From positions 1 to 57,681 of the forward strand of contig NZ_JANUHA010000025.1 of NCBI RefSeq assembly GCF_024753255.1: DNA of 57,681 nt, read 5' to 3'. Below are positions 32,337 through 42,773 of this stretch, piece after piece. Within the stretch, counting starts at the first letter, position 1, and every line of letters starts with the position of its first letter. The notes beneath the pieces are model-generated. The model saw only the letters and a list, made by a program, of their open reading frames with translations, was not told where the DNA came from and ran no database searches. A program made the translations under genes and the position numbers. Source of the stretch: Massilia agri (GTDB taxonomy: Bacteria > Pseudomonadota > Gammaproteobacteria > Burkholderiales > Burkholderiaceae_D).

Positions 32337-34433
32337 ATGGCAGATTTATCCATCGCAAATGCCCCCGAGCCGACCGTGATCACTTACCCTGGGTCGCCCT
32401 TCAAGCTGCACCAGCCCTTCCCGCCCGCCGGCGACCAGCCGACCGCGATCGAAGGTCTCATCGAGGGCATCAACGACGGCCTGATGTACCAGACCCTGCT
32501 GGGTGTGACGGGCTCGGGCAAGACGTACACGATGGCGAACGTGATCGCGAAAGCGGGCCGTCCGGCCATCGTCTTCGCACCCAACAAAACGCTGGCGGCC
32601 CAGCTGTATGCGGAGTTCCGCGAATTCTTCCCGCAGAACGCGGTCGAGTATTTCGTCTCCTACTACGACTACTACCAGCCGGAAGCCTATGTGCCGCAGC
32701 GCGACCTGTTCATCGAAAAGGACTCGTCGATCAACGAGCACATCGAGCAGATGCGCCTGTCGTGCACGAAGTCGCTGATGGAGCGGCGCGACGTGGTCAT
32801 CGTGGCCACCGTGTCCGCGATCTACGGTATCGGTAATCCGAACGAATACCATAAGATGATCCTGACCCTGCGCCACAAGGACAAGGTGGCACAGCGCGAC
32901 ATCATCGCGCGCCTGATCCAGATGCAGTACACGCGCAACGAGATGGACTTCTCGCGCGGCTCCTTCCGCGTGCGCGGCGACACCATCGACATCTTCCCGG
33001 CGGAGCACGCGGAACTGGCGATTCGCGTCGAGATGTTCGACGACGAGATCGAATCGCTGCAGCTGTTCGACCCGCTGACGGGCCGCGTGCGCCAGAAGAT
33101 CCCGCGCTTCACGGTCTACCCGGGCTCGCACTACGTGACCCCGCGCAGCACGGTGCTGCGCGCGGTGGAATCGATCAAGGCCGAGCTGCGCGACCGCCTC
33201 GAATACTTCCGCAACGAAAACAAGCTGATCGAGGAACAGCGCCTCGAGCAGCGCACCCGTTTCGACCTCGAGATGCTGGCCGAGATCGGCTTCACCAAGG
33301 GCATCGAGAACTACTCGCGCCACCTGTCCGGCTCGATGCCGGGCGAACCGCCGCCGACCCTGATCGACTACCTGCCGAAGGACGCGATCATGTTCATGGA
33401 CGAGTCGCACGTGATGATCGGCCAGCTCAACGCCATGTACAACGGCGACCGTTCGCGCAAGGTGAACCTGGTCGACTACGGCTTCCGCCTGCCTTCGGCG
33501 CTGGACAACCGGCCGCTGAAGTTCCAGGAGTTCGAGGGCAAGATGCGGCAGACCATCTTCGTCTCCGCGACGCCCGCCGAGTACGAGAAGGAAAAGGCCG
33601 ACAACGTGGTCGAGCAGGTGGTGCGCCCCACCGGCCTGGTCGATCCGAAGGTCATCGTCAAGCCGGCGCGTTCGCAGGTGGAAGACCTGATGAGCGAGAT
33701 CACCGACCGCATCGCCAGGGACGAGCGCGTGCTGGTGACAACGCTGACCAAGCGCATGGCCGAGCAGCTGACCGAATACCTGAGCGACCACGGCATCAAG
33801 GTGCGCTACCTGCACAGCGACATCGAGACCGTCGAGCGCGTGGAAATCCTGCGCGACCTGCGCCTCGGCACCTTCGACGTGGTGGTCGGCATCAACCTGC
33901 TGCGCGAGGGCCTGGACTTGCCGGAGGTGTCGCTGGTGGCGGTGCTGGACGCGGACAAGGAAGGCTTCCTGCGTTCCGAACGTAGCTTGATCCAGACCAT
34001 CGGCCGCGCGGCGCGTAACCTGAACGGTGTCGCGATCCTCTACGCCGACCAGATGACGGACTCGATGAAGCGCGCGATCGACGAGACCGAGCGCCGCCGC
34101 GCCAAGCAGATCGCCTTCAACGAAGCGAACGGCATCACGCCGAAAGGTGTGCAGAAGAAGATCAAGGAGATGATCGACGGCGTCTACAGCAACGCCGCGC
34201 AGAAGGCCATGGTCGAAGGCGTCCGGGAAGATGCGGAAACGGCCAAGGTCGAGTCGATGAGCGAGAAGCAGATCAGCAAGGAGATCAAGCGCCTCGAGAA
34301 GCTCATGGTCGACCACGCCAAGAACCTCGAGTTCGAGAAGGCGGCGCAGGTGCGCGACCAGCTGCATGTGCTCAAACAGCAGGCCTTCGGGGCGCCGGGG
34401 GCGGACAACGTGGTGTCGATACTCGGCAAGTAA
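32337..34433 (+). CDS. uvrB: excinuclease ABC subunit B
   Basis: This 698-residue damage-verification helicase of nucleotide excision repair works with UvrA and UvrC. Walker A is GVTGSGKT (near residue 57), the beta-hairpin region is YYDYYQPEAYVP, and the helicase motifs MDESHV, GINLLREGLDLPEV and QTIGRAARN are all present. The C-terminal UvrC-binding coiled coil (LEKLMVDHAKNLEFEKAAQVRDQL) is intact. The length is normal. I searched the 105-base divergent region upstream by eye and saw no CTGT-N8-ACAG LexA box. A REPIN-like element begins 14 bases after the stop. Confidence 0.97.
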   Translation: MADLSIANAPEPTVITYPGSPFKLHQPFPPAGDQPTAIEGLIEGINDGLMYQTLLGVTGSGKTYTMANVIAKAGRPAIVFAPNKTLAAQLYAEFREFFPQNAVEYFVSYYDYYQPEAYVPQRDLFIEKDSSINEHIEQMRLSCTKSLMERRDVVIVATVSAIYGIGNPNEYHKMILTLRHKDKVAQRDIIARLIQMQYTRNEMDFSRGSFRVRGDTIDIFPAEHAELAIRVEMFDDEIESLQLFDPLTGRVRQKIPRFTVYPGSHYVTPRSTVLRAVESIKAELRDRLEYFRNENKLIEEQRLEQRTRFDLEMLAEIGFTKGIENYSRHLSGSMPGEPPPTLIDYLPKDAIMFMDESHVMIGQLNAMYNGDRSRKVNLVDYGFRLPSALDNRPLKFQEFEGKMRQTIFVSATPAEYEKEKADNVVEQVVRPTGLVDPKVIVKPARSQVEDLMSEITDRIARDERVLVTTLTKRMAEQLTEYLSDHGIKVRYLHSDIETVERVEILRDLRLGTFDVVVGINLLREGLDLPEVSLVAVLDADKEGFLRSERSLIQTIGRAARNLNGVAILYADQMTDSMKRAIDETERRRAKQIAFNEANGITPKGVQKKIKEMIDGVYSNAAQKAMVEGVREDAETAKVESMSEKQISKEIKRLEKLMVDHAKNLEFEKAAQVRDQLHVLKQQAFGAPGADNVVSILGK

Positions 34434-34446
34434 GAAGGTGCTTCTC

Positions 34447-34552
34447 GTAGGGTGGGCGGTCCTCCGCCCACGCGTTCAGGCAGCGCATGAACGGACGATA
34501 CCTCTGCTCATCCGGGAGTTGAACGCGCGGTCGGCAGAGCCGACCACCCTAC
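34447..34552. repeat. REPIN-like element, copy 2
   Basis: This 106-bp element has a left hairpin that differs from the others as GGGCGG-TCCT-CCGCCC, with changes on both sides of the stem that keep pairing. The right hairpin is GGTCGGC-AGA-GCCGACC. The right CTAC (34549-34552) holds the TAG stop of the adjacent minus-strand gene. Confidence 0.85.
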
Positions 34553-35301
34553 GCCTTCGTGGCCGTCGGCGTCGGCTGGTCCTTCAATTCGGGATACGCG
34601 GCTTCGATGGCCTTGACGATTGCCGTCGCCTGCTTGCGATAGCTCTCATAACGATCGAAAAGCTGTTCGGGCGCGATCATCTTTTTCACCAGGCGCTGAC
34701 CTTTCGGCGACGTGAACAGCTTGAAGTGATCAGCCAGGCCGTCGCCTTCCAGCATCTCGTCCTGGTAGGCGCGCAGCTTGCCCTGCCTGGTTTCCCATCC
34801 GCCTTCCGACGAACGGATCTGGGGCAGCGCCATCTGGTACAGCTCGAAGATCTCGTCGAGCAGCGCCTGGTCTTCGATGTAGGCCATCTTGCCGCTGGAG
34901 CGGAACCCCTCGTAGCGGCTGGTGAACGGCCTGAAGTAATGGTTCGCATCGGACTCCGCGACGACCTTGGCGAACTTCTCGTCCGTCGGCATCTGCCTGG
35001 GATCGAGCGATGCCAGGTAGGTGAAGTTGGCGCTGAACCTGCGGTGATCCCGGATGAGCGTGTCGATCGACGCGATGTCGTTCTTCAGGTCCGTGCGCAG
35101 GCCGATGAGGAAGGCCTTCGCCTCCTGCTGCTGGTGGTGGTGCTCGCTCAGGCCGTGCAGCCAGATACTGAGCGTGACCGCGAACACGATCGTGAAGAAT
35201 TCGATCGCGATCTCGCGCAGCTTGTGCTTGACGCTATGCTCCTTGCTCCCCGCCAGGCGAATGATGTTCTTGCCGTGCTTGATTACTTCCTGGTCTGCCA
35301 T
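34549..35301 (-). CDS. one-TM protein of unknown function (DUF6090-like)
   Basis: This 250-residue protein has a basic N-terminus, one membrane helix at about residues 30-50 (IAIEFFTIVFAVTLSIWLHGL) and then a His/Gln-rich linker (HHHQQQEAK). A mostly helical domain follows, so the bulk is probably periplasmic. The pattern REIAIEFF...VTLS is typical of the DUF6090 group found near regulators and defence-like loci, but no function is known. The stop TAG belongs to the REPIN-like element. The last residues TPTATKA are low-complexity, as if the end drifted or was set by the repeat. Confidence 0.65.
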   Translation of the reverse strand: MADQEVIKHGKNIIRLAGSKEHSVKHKLREIAIEFFTIVFAVTLSIWLHGLSEHHHQQQEAKAFLIGLRTDLKNDIASIDTLIRDHRRFSANFTYLASLDPRQMPTDEKFAKVVAESDANHYFRPFTSRYEGFRSSGKMAYIEDQALLDEIFELYQMALPQIRSSEGGWETRQGKLRAYQDEMLEGDGLADHFKLFTSPKGQRLVKKMIAPEQLFDRYESYRKQATAIVKAIEAAYPELKDQPTPTATKA

Positions 35302-35376
35302 CTTCGATTCTTCAAGAAAATAAGATGGCGGGGACTATAAGCTATTCTTGGGCAAAGAGAAACATCTGCATGCGCT

Positions 35377-35841
35377 TCATGCAGGACGGTTGAACATCCG
35401 CGGATCGAAGCGGAACGAACGCGCGATGCTGAGCTTTACATCCGCATACGCCGGGTGCTCGGGATTGATGACCAGGTTCACGCCCTCCCCCACGATCACT
35501 GAGGGCACGCGCATGTAAAGGTGGTGGCACTTTTCCAGGAAGGACGTGCCGAAGCGCGCGGCGCTGCCGCCGTCGTCGAGGTCATCCCAGCCTTCCGGCA
35601 ACTCCTCGCGCGCCACGTCCACGCCCAGTTCCGGATCGTCCGGCAGGTCGACCGCCACCAGCACCAGGTCGCGCTGGTCCGAATCCGTGTGCACGAATTT
35701 TTCGAGCACCGCCATCTCCGCCGTCATGGCCGTGTAGAGCGCCGCGCAGCCCTCGCTGTGCCAGTGCCCTCCGCTCTTGCGCGCCCCTTCGCAACTGCGA
35801 TCGAGCGCCACGTCTTCTTCTGCGATTCTCCAGGTTCTCAT
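35377..35841 (-). CDS. RES-domain protein (NAD+-targeting toxin family), no adjacent antitoxin
   Basis: This 154-residue RES-domain protein starts at ATG 35841 with the core RTWRIAEED. The conserved blocks are GGHWHSEGCAALYTAMT, MAVLEKFVH and YMRVPSVIVGEGVNLVINPEHP, carrying the Arg, Glu and Ser positions that name the family. RES toxins (ParT, MbcT) degrade or use NAD+ and normally follow an Xre/MbcA antitoxin gene. Here the upstream 73 bases hold no coding region and the next gene is a kinase; downstream there is only 75 bases. It is either solitary or neutralised by a distant antitoxin. Confidence 0.85.
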   Translation of the reverse strand: MRTWRIAEEDVALDRSCEGARKSGGHWHSEGCAALYTAMTAEMAVLEKFVHTDSDQRDLVLVAVDLPDDPELGVDVAREELPEGWDDLDDGGSAARFGTSFLEKCHHLYMRVPSVIVGEGVNLVINPEHPAYADVKLSIARSFRFDPRMFNRPA

Positions 35842-35914
35842 GCGGCCGCATCTCCGATTGGTATTGGGACCAGCATACACCCGGGTCAAAGCCGGGGCGC
35901 GCACGGATGCGTGC

Positions 35915-37966
35915 TCAGCAGGCGGGGTCGCGCACCTGCGCGAGGATGCGCAGCAGTTCGGACAGGTCGGCCGGCTTGACCAGGTGGCGGTCGAAACCGG
36001 CCTCGTAGGCGCGGTCGCGGTCGTCGCTCTGGCCGTAGCCGGTCAGGGCCACCAGGGTCGCCTCCGCGGTCTCGGGCGAGGCGCGCAGGCGGCGCGCCAG
36101 TTCGTGGCCGTCGATGTCGGGCAGTCCGATATCGAGCAGCATGACTTCGGGCCGCTCGCGCAGCGCACGCGCGTAGCCGGTGGTGCCGTCGTACTCGACG
36201 CTCACCTGGTGGCCATGCGCCTCCAGCAAGGTGGCGAGCATCTGCGCCGCATCGGCGTTGTCGTCCACCACCAGCACGCGTACCGGCCCCGTGGCCGGGT
36301 GTGCCCTGCCGTCCGCGACCGCCATGGACGGGCCGTCCTGCAGCACCGGCAGGCGGATCGAGAACTCGCTGCCCTGGTTCAGGCCCGGGCTGCTTGCTCC
36401 CACCCGTCCGCCGTGCAGGGCCACCAGGCTTTTCACGAGGGCGAGGCCGATGCCGAGGCCACCCTGCGAGCGGTCGGGCGTGCGTTCGGCCTGCGTGAAC
36501 AGGTCGAAAATATAGGGCAGCACCTGCGGGTCGATGCCCTGGCCGTTGTCGCACACGGCGATGACGGCTTCGTCGCCGTCGCGCCGCACGCGCAGGATGA
36601 TGTGCCCGCCCGGCGGCGTGTACTTGGCGGCGTTGTTCAGGATGTTCGACACCACCTGCACCAGACGCGTGCGGTCGCCGCTCACGTGCAGCGGCTGCTT
36701 CGTCAGGTCGAGCGTCAGCTCGTGGCGCCGCGCATCCAGCAAGGGGCGTACCTGTTCGATGGCGCCATGCACGATGTCGGCCACGAGCAGCTCTTCCTTC
36801 TCGATGGTGGCGAGGCCCCGCGTGACGCGCGAGACATCGAGCAGGTCGTTCACCAGCGAGGTCATGTGTTCGGCCTGGCGCGCGATGATGTCGCTCGCGT
36901 GGCGCATGCGCTGCGGGTCCAGGTTCCCGCGCTGCAGGAGCTGGGCCGCGGTGGTGATCGGCGCCAGCGGGTTGCGCAGCTCGTGCGCCAGCATCGCCAG
37001 GAACTGGTCCTTCTGGCGGTTGGCGGCGCGCAGCTCGTCTTCCACGCGCTTCCTCACGGTGACGTCGCTGCCCTCCACGAAGATGCCCTCGACGTCGCCC
37101 TTCGGTCCGCGGATCGGCTGGTAGACGAAGTCGATGAAGCGCTCTTCCAGCGGGCCGCCGGGTGCGCGCTGCACGCGCAGGGGCACCGCATGGCCGACGA
37201 AGGGCTCGCCCGACTGGTAGACCTGGTCGAGCAGCTCGAAGAAGCCCTGTCCCGCCACCTCGGGAAGCGCTTCGCGCGCCGTCTTGCCGATCAGCTGGCG
37301 CCGGCCGATGAGCTGGAGGTAGGAATCATTGGTGATCTCGAAGACATGGTCCGGACCGCGCAACACGGCCAGGATGCCCGGCGCCTGCTCGAACAGGGTC
37401 ATCAGGCGCTGGTTCTCTTCCTCGCGGTAGCGCTCGGCCAGCACCTCGCCGGTCATCTCGACGCAGGCGCAGAACATGCCCGCCACGTCGCCGTCCTCGT
37501 CGCGTACCGGGGAATATGAGAACCGGAACCAGGTGTCCTCGTCGTAGCCGTGGCGGTTCATGCGCAGCGGCAGGCGGTCCATATAGGTCGAGTCGCCCTT
37601 GAGGGCTCGCACGATCAGTGGGTGGATGTCGTCCCAGATCTCGCGCCAGATGTCATGGAAACGGCTGCCCAACGCCGCCGGATGCTTCTCGCCCAGGATC
37701 AGCGCATACGAGTCGTTGTACAGGAAGCCCAGCTCCGGCCCCCAGGCAACGAACATCGGGAACTTCGAATTGAGCATCAGGCCGACCGTGGTGCACAGGG
37801 CCTGCGGCCAGTTGCGCGGATGGCCGAGCGGCGACGTCGACCAGTCGTGCGCCCGCATCATCGCCCCCATCTGGCCGCCCCCGCTGAGGAAAGGCAGCCA
37901 TTCGGAGGGGGTCGCGTGTTCGGTTTTCATGCTTCTGTGAGTGCGGCCTGTGCCGGTAGCTGTCAT
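35915..37966 (-). CDS. PAS hybrid histidine kinase with C-terminal receiver
   Basis: This soluble hybrid kinase has about 683 residues. Two PAS-like regions (about 40-175 and 185-300, with WFRFSYSPVRDEDG and FIDFVYQPIRGPKGD) precede HisKA (LAMLAHELRNPLAPI, His328). HATPase (NILNNAAKYTPPGGHI, GGLGIGLALVKSLV) and a receiver (LVVDDNADAAQMLATLL; LLDIGLPDIDG; KPADL) follow. The start is uncertain: ATG 37966 or Met13 (37930), neither with a clear ribosome site. It stands alone between the RES and MarC genes. It looks like the common PAS-fold light/redox/nutrient hybrids, with the signal unknown. Confidence 0.88.
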   Translation of the reverse strand: MTATGTGRTHRSMKTEHATPSEWLPFLSGGGQMGAMMRAHDWSTSPLGHPRNWPQALCTTVGLMLNSKFPMFVAWGPELGFLYNDSYALILGEKHPAALGSRFHDIWREIWDDIHPLIVRALKGDSTYMDRLPLRMNRHGYDEDTWFRFSYSPVRDEDGDVAGMFCACVEMTGEVLAERYREEENQRLMTLFEQAPGILAVLRGPDHVFEITNDSYLQLIGRRQLIGKTAREALPEVAGQGFFELLDQVYQSGEPFVGHAVPLRVQRAPGGPLEERFIDFVYQPIRGPKGDVEGIFVEGSDVTVRKRVEDELRAANRQKDQFLAMLAHELRNPLAPITTAAQLLQRGNLDPQRMRHASDIIARQAEHMTSLVNDLLDVSRVTRGLATIEKEELLVADIVHGAIEQVRPLLDARRHELTLDLTKQPLHVSGDRTRLVQVVSNILNNAAKYTPPGGHIILRVRRDGDEAVIAVCDNGQGIDPQVLPYIFDLFTQAERTPDRSQGGLGIGLALVKSLVALHGGRVGASSPGLNQGSEFSIRLPVLQDGPSMAVADGRAHPATGPVRVLVVDDNADAAQMLATLLEAHGHQVSVEYDGTTGYARALRERPEVMLLDIGLPDIDGHELARRLRASPETAEATLVALTGYGQSDDRDRAYEAGFDRHLVKPADLSELLRILAQVRDPAC

Positions 37967-38021
37967 TTAGCCAAAAGTGTGCCAGAAACACGACGTTCAC
38001 CACCACACCGCAGCGACAGCC

Positions 38022-38618
38022 TCACAGCGTCTTCACGAATTCGCGTATGCCGCCCAACAGCATCTCGACCGACATCGCCGTCAGGATCAGGCCCATCAGG
38101 CGCTCGAAGGCCGTCATGACCTGCGGGCCCAGCTTCTGCTGCAGGCGTTCGGCGCTCAGGAAGACGGCCAGCCAGACCACGCCCACTGCAGCCAACGCGG
38201 CAACGTGGACCATGGTGTCGACCAGGCTGCCCGAGCTGAACAGCAGCACGGTGGCCAGCGCCGAGGGGCCGGCCAGCGCGGGAATCGCCAGCGGCACGAT
38301 GAAGGGTTCGCCATGCTCGCTGCGCCCGAGCACGCCGTCCGGATGCGGGAAGATCATGCGGATCGCGATCATCAGGAGAATCACGGCGCCGCCGATGCGC
38401 AGGGCGACCGGGCTCAGGTGCAGTGCCGCGAGGAAGTGCTGGCCGAAGAACATGAAGACCAGCAGCAGCAGGAAGGCAATCGCGCATTCGCGCACCACGA
38501 TCTTGTTGCGGCGTTCGATCGGCACGTCCTTCAGCGCGGCGACGAAGATCGGGATATTGCCGAAGGGGTCGGTGACCAGGATGAGGAGGATGAAGGTCTG
38601 GAAGAAGCTTTGGGTCAT
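38022..38618 (-). CDS. MarC-family integral membrane protein
   Basis: This 198-residue inner-membrane protein has six predicted helices and the MarC/YhgN signature LLILVTDPFGNIPIF near the N-terminus. A conserved PLAIPALAGPSAL loop lies in the second half. The family has no proven transport substrate, and E. coli MarC is not the cause of multidrug resistance despite its name. It is monocistronic. Copy 3 of the REPIN-like element sits 59 bases upstream of the start. Confidence 0.88.
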   Translation of the reverse strand: MTQSFFQTFILLILVTDPFGNIPIFVAALKDVPIERRNKIVVRECAIAFLLLLVFMFFGQHFLAALHLSPVALRIGGAVILLMIAIRMIFPHPDGVLGRSEHGEPFIVPLAIPALAGPSALATVLLFSSGSLVDTMVHVAALAAVGVVWLAVFLSAERLQQKLGPQVMTAFERLMGLILTAMSVEMLLGGIREFVKTL

Positions 38619-38676
38619 GTTCTCGGTTCTTATTGTTGGGCTTGCCTAGACAGGCTGATGCATCTTACCAGAGGAC

Positions 38677-38782
38677 GTAGGGTGGTCGGCTTCGCCGACC
38701 GCGCGTTCAACTCCCGCATGATCTGTTGCGCCGTTATTCATGATCTGGCTGAACGCGCGGACGGCAGAGCCGTCCACCCTAC
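38677..38782. repeat. REPIN-like element, copy 3
   Basis: This 106-bp element has left hairpin GGTCGGC-TTC-GCCGACC and right hairpin GGACGGC-AGA-GCCGTCC. The T/A to A/T swap is matched on both stem sides. The right CTAC (38779-38782) contains the TAG stop of the Lrp-type gene. Confidence 0.85.
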
Positions 38783-39246
38783 GGTTCGACGGAGTGCGTG
38801 CGTTTCAGGGTCCGCAACACGAAGGTCGAGCGGCTGTGCCTGATACCCGGGATTTTATAGAGGCGCTGGCGCAGGAAGCGCTCGTAACCCTCGGTACCGG
38901 CCACGGCCACCTTGATCAGGTAGTCGTAGTCGCCAGTGAGCAGGTTCGCTTCCATCACCTCGGGCAGCTTGGCCAGCTCTTCGCCGAAACGGATCAGCAT
39001 GTCGTCGTCGTGGCGGTCCAGGGTCACCTCGATCAGGACCGTGTCCGGCAGGCCGAGGGCGCGCTGCGACAGGAGGGCGGCATAGCCTTCGATGAATCCG
39101 CCCTCCTCCAGTGCCCGCACGCGGTTCCAGCATGCCGTGGGCGACAGGTGCACGCTGACGGCTAGGTCCTGGTTGCTGATGCGCCCATCGGTGCGCAGAG
39201 TACGCAAGATCTTGCGGTCGATCTCATCCAGTTGACCGTCCTTCAC
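38779..39246 (-). CDS. Lrp/AsnC-family transcriptional regulator
   Basis: This 155-residue regulator has an N-terminal helix-turn-helix (LRTDGRISNQDLAVSVHLSP; TACWNRVRALEEGGFI) and a C-terminal RAM ligand-binding domain (VLIEVTLDRHDD...LLTGDYDYLIKVAV). It responds to an amino acid or related effector in the family. The stop TAG is inside the REPIN-like element, yet the length is ordinary. The 294 bases upstream carry no recognised divergent target gene, which is unusual for an Lrp local regulator. Confidence 0.9.
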   Translation of the reverse strand: MKDGQLDEIDRKILRTLRTDGRISNQDLAVSVHLSPTACWNRVRALEEGGFIEGYAALLSQRALGLPDTVLIEVTLDRHDDDMLIRFGEELAKLPEVMEANLLTGDYDYLIKVAVAGTEGYERFLRQRLYKIPGIRHSRSTFVLRTLKRTHSVEP

Positions 39247-39540
39247 GGCTGCCTCCGTCCCAGAATAGAAGATTTCACTACATTACCACGAAAACGTAGA
39301 AGACTCCTCTATATATCACCGAAGTCGGCGAAACTATGAAAGCACCTTTTTGCGCCCCGGCCTTACGATGGAAGGACTTTATCGAGTACTTCCCGCGCCG
39401 CCCCGAACCACCGCCACGACCGGTGCTGCATCGCGCGCCGCGGACGCCCCTTCACGAGAGAGGCCGCAGAAAGCAGAACGGGCAGGAAAGGTTCACACCT
39501 TCCCTGCCCGTTCTCTTTGCCTTTGCAGGCGTGAAGCGGA
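39247..39540. other. intergenic region between the lrp-type gene and the phosphoribosyltransferase gene
   Basis: The region holds an AT-rich stretch near 39260-39320 that may carry the promoter of the regulator, a short plus-strand open frame from ATG 39336 that I do not recognise, and a strong terminator at 39475-39514. No confident gene is present. Confidence 0.5.
39475..39514 (-). terminator. terminator after the purA-phosphoribosyltransferase transcript
   Basis: A long stem AGAACGGGCAGG...CCTGCCCGTTCT, extended by AAGGT/ACCTT around a TCAC loop, lies 27 bases past the stop at 39541. Flanking T-rich DNA is present on the plus side. Confidence 0.75.
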
Positions 39541-40080
39541 TTACTTCTCGAACTTCTTCATCCACGCCGCCAGCTGGTGCGGACGCAGTCCGTCGTAGTC
39601 CTCGAACGGCTGGTGGATCCACGGATTGTGCGGCAGGTCCTGCAGGTGGTAGTCCGGCTTGAAGCTCGAGGTGCCTTTCACCCAGATGACGGCCGAACGC
39701 ACTTCGGTGACGTCCGGGTAGTTCGTCTTCAGGTGCTCGCCGACCTTCTGCAGGGTGACGCCGGTGTCGGCCAGGTCATCGACCAGCAGGATGCGGCCGG
39801 CCAGCGGGCCCTTGGTCATCGTCATGTACTTGGCGATGTCCAGGTTGCCCTGCTTGGTACCGGCTTCTTCGCGGTAGGAGCTGGTCGACAGGATCGCCAG
39901 CGGCACGTCGAAGATGCGCGAGATCACGTCGCCCGGACGCACGCCGCCGCGCGCCAGGCACAGCACCATGTCGAACTTCCAGTTCGATTCGTACACTTGC
40001 AGCGCGAGGCGCTCGACCAGGCGGTTGTACTCGTCCCACGAAACCCAGAGGTCCTTGTCGGTCGATGCAGGGGTGTTCAT
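39541..40080 (-). CDS. purine phosphoribosyltransferase (xanthine/hypoxanthine-guanine type)
   Basis: This 179-residue type I phosphoribosyltransferase salvages purine bases by joining them to PRPP. The PRPP-binding loop ILLVDDLADTGVTL is canonical, and CLARGGVRPGDVI forms the pyrophosphate loop. The C-terminal IHQPFEDYDGLRP fits the Gpt/XPRT-like subgroup. It lies 32 bases after purA on the same strand and so shares a transcript linking purine salvage with AMP synthesis. The exact base preference is not visible. Confidence 0.88.
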   Translation of the reverse strand: MNTPASTDKDLWVSWDEYNRLVERLALQVYESNWKFDMVLCLARGGVRPGDVISRIFDVPLAILSTSSYREEAGTKQGNLDIAKYMTMTKGPLAGRILLVDDLADTGVTLQKVGEHLKTNYPDVTEVRSAVIWVKGTSSFKPDYHLQDLPHNPWIHQPFEDYDGLRPHQLAAWMKKFEK

Positions 40081-40112
40081 TTCAGGTCAATCCTATCTTC
40101 TATTTTTATTGA

Positions 40113-41429
<1,317 letters not shown>

Positions 41430-41432
41430 CAC

Positions 41433-42587
41433 TTAACCTAAGTTTTTGAGAATCCAATTTCCGTTTTCGAGGACGAGCACGCGGTCGCACTCGAACTCGT
41501 CCTGAACATTGTCGTGACCCGGCATGGACTGGATCACGACTTCGCCTGCCTTGCGCAGGTCAGCGATTTTTTCCTTCAGCTCCGGCGCATTGCCCCAGGG
41601 CGCGCGGATGGAATGCTTGCGCTCGGCCGTCGGCAGGAGCCGCGCCAGTTCGCGCAGGTCGAGCGAGAAGCCGGTCGCCGGACGCGCGCGTCCGAAGGCC
41701 TCGCCCACATGGTCGTAGCGGCCGCCGCGCGCCACCGCGTTCGGCAGGCCCGGCACGTAGAGCGCGAACATGGCGCCGCTTTCGTACTGGTAGCCGCGCA
41801 GGTCGGCCAGGTCGATCGCCACGTCCGCGCGCCCGATGGCGCCGGCAGCGAGCGCCGCCAGCTCGGCCAGCGCACGGGTGATGCCCGGCAGCGCCGGCAG
41901 CTCTTCTTTCGCACGCGCCAGCACCTCGACGTCGCCGTACAGGTGCGGCAGCGCCAGCAGCGCCTTGCGGGTGGCGGGTGCGTAATTCCGGGTGAACTCG
42001 TCCAGGCCCGGCGCATCCTTGGCGCGCAGCAGGCAGGTCAGTTGCGCTTCGTCGCGGCGCGCGGCCGGGTCTTCGGCGAGCAGGGCGCGCAGGATGCCGA
42101 CGTGGCAGAGGTCAAGGCGCACTTCGTCGAAACCGGCCAGGGCCAGCGAGGCGAGCGCCAGTTCCTGGATCTCGGCGTCGGCTTCCAGGCCGGCGTGGCC
42201 ATAGATCTCGCAGCCGATCTGGACCGGCTCGCGGGTGGCGTGCAGGCCCGAGGGGCGGGTGTGCAGCACGCTGCCGGCGTAGCACAGGCGGGTGACGGTG
42301 TCGCGGTTGAGCAGGTGGGCGTCGATGCGCGCCACCTGGGTGGTCATGTCGGCGCGCAGGCCCAGCAGGCGGCCGGAAATCTGGTCCACCACCTTGAAGG
42401 TGCGCAGCTCGGTGTCCTGCCCTGCCCCGGCCAGCAGCGACTCAACGTACTCGAGCAGCGGCGGCATCACCAGTTCATAGCCGTACAGGCGGAAGGTATC
42501 GAGCATCTTGCGGCGCAGATCCTCGATCTTGCGCGCCTCGGACGGCAAGACATCGGCGATATTTTCAGGCAGGAGCCAGTTCGGCAT
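41433..42587 (-). CDS. hisZ: ATP phosphoribosyltransferase regulatory subunit
   Basis: This 384-residue HisS-like protein lacks tRNA-synthetase activity and forms the HisG-HisZ complex needed by short-form HisG enzymes. Class II-like motifs remain (RRKMLDTFRLYGYELVMPPLLEY, QVARIDAHL, YESGAMFALYVPG), but the anticodon-binding domain is missing, which separates it from HisS. HisG is not in the window. The arrangement hflC-hisZ-purA is common in betaproteobacteria. Confidence 0.94.
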   Translation of the reverse strand: MPNWLLPENIADVLPSEARKIEDLRRKMLDTFRLYGYELVMPPLLEYVESLLAGAGQDTELRTFKVVDQISGRLLGLRADMTTQVARIDAHLLNRDTVTRLCYAGSVLHTRPSGLHATREPVQIGCEIYGHAGLEADAEIQELALASLALAGFDEVRLDLCHVGILRALLAEDPAARRDEAQLTCLLRAKDAPGLDEFTRNYAPATRKALLALPHLYGDVEVLARAKEELPALPGITRALAELAALAAGAIGRADVAIDLADLRGYQYESGAMFALYVPGLPNAVARGGRYDHVGEAFGRARPATGFSLDLRELARLLPTAERKHSIRAPWGNAPELKEKIADLRKAGEVVIQSMPGHDNVQDEFECDRVLVLENGNWILKNLG

Positions 42588-42773
42588 GGGCAGACAGCTA
42601 AGGAATTGTTTTCAAGAGCAACAGAACAAGCGCACAGACGTGCGGGCGCACGGTGCGAGCGCCGAATCGGCAATTTTACCCGAAAATGGGGAGACGTAGG
42701 ACGGGGATGTTGGTTTGACAGCTCCGACGGGTTGCCAGAGTGCCATGTTGCAACAGTTGTATAGACGGATAAC
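42588..42773 (-). other. upstream region of hisZ
   Basis: This is the leader between the hflC-side REPIN-like element and the hisZ start. I see no confident promoter hexamers, riboswitch or open frame; any hisZ promoter must be weak or lie upstream. Confidence 0.4.

Noticed and set aside
39336..39662. 108-residue plus-strand frame divergent from the Lrp gene
   Set aside because: It crosses a strong terminator and the 3' end of the phosphoribosyltransferase gene, is Pro/Arg rich and matches no family I know.
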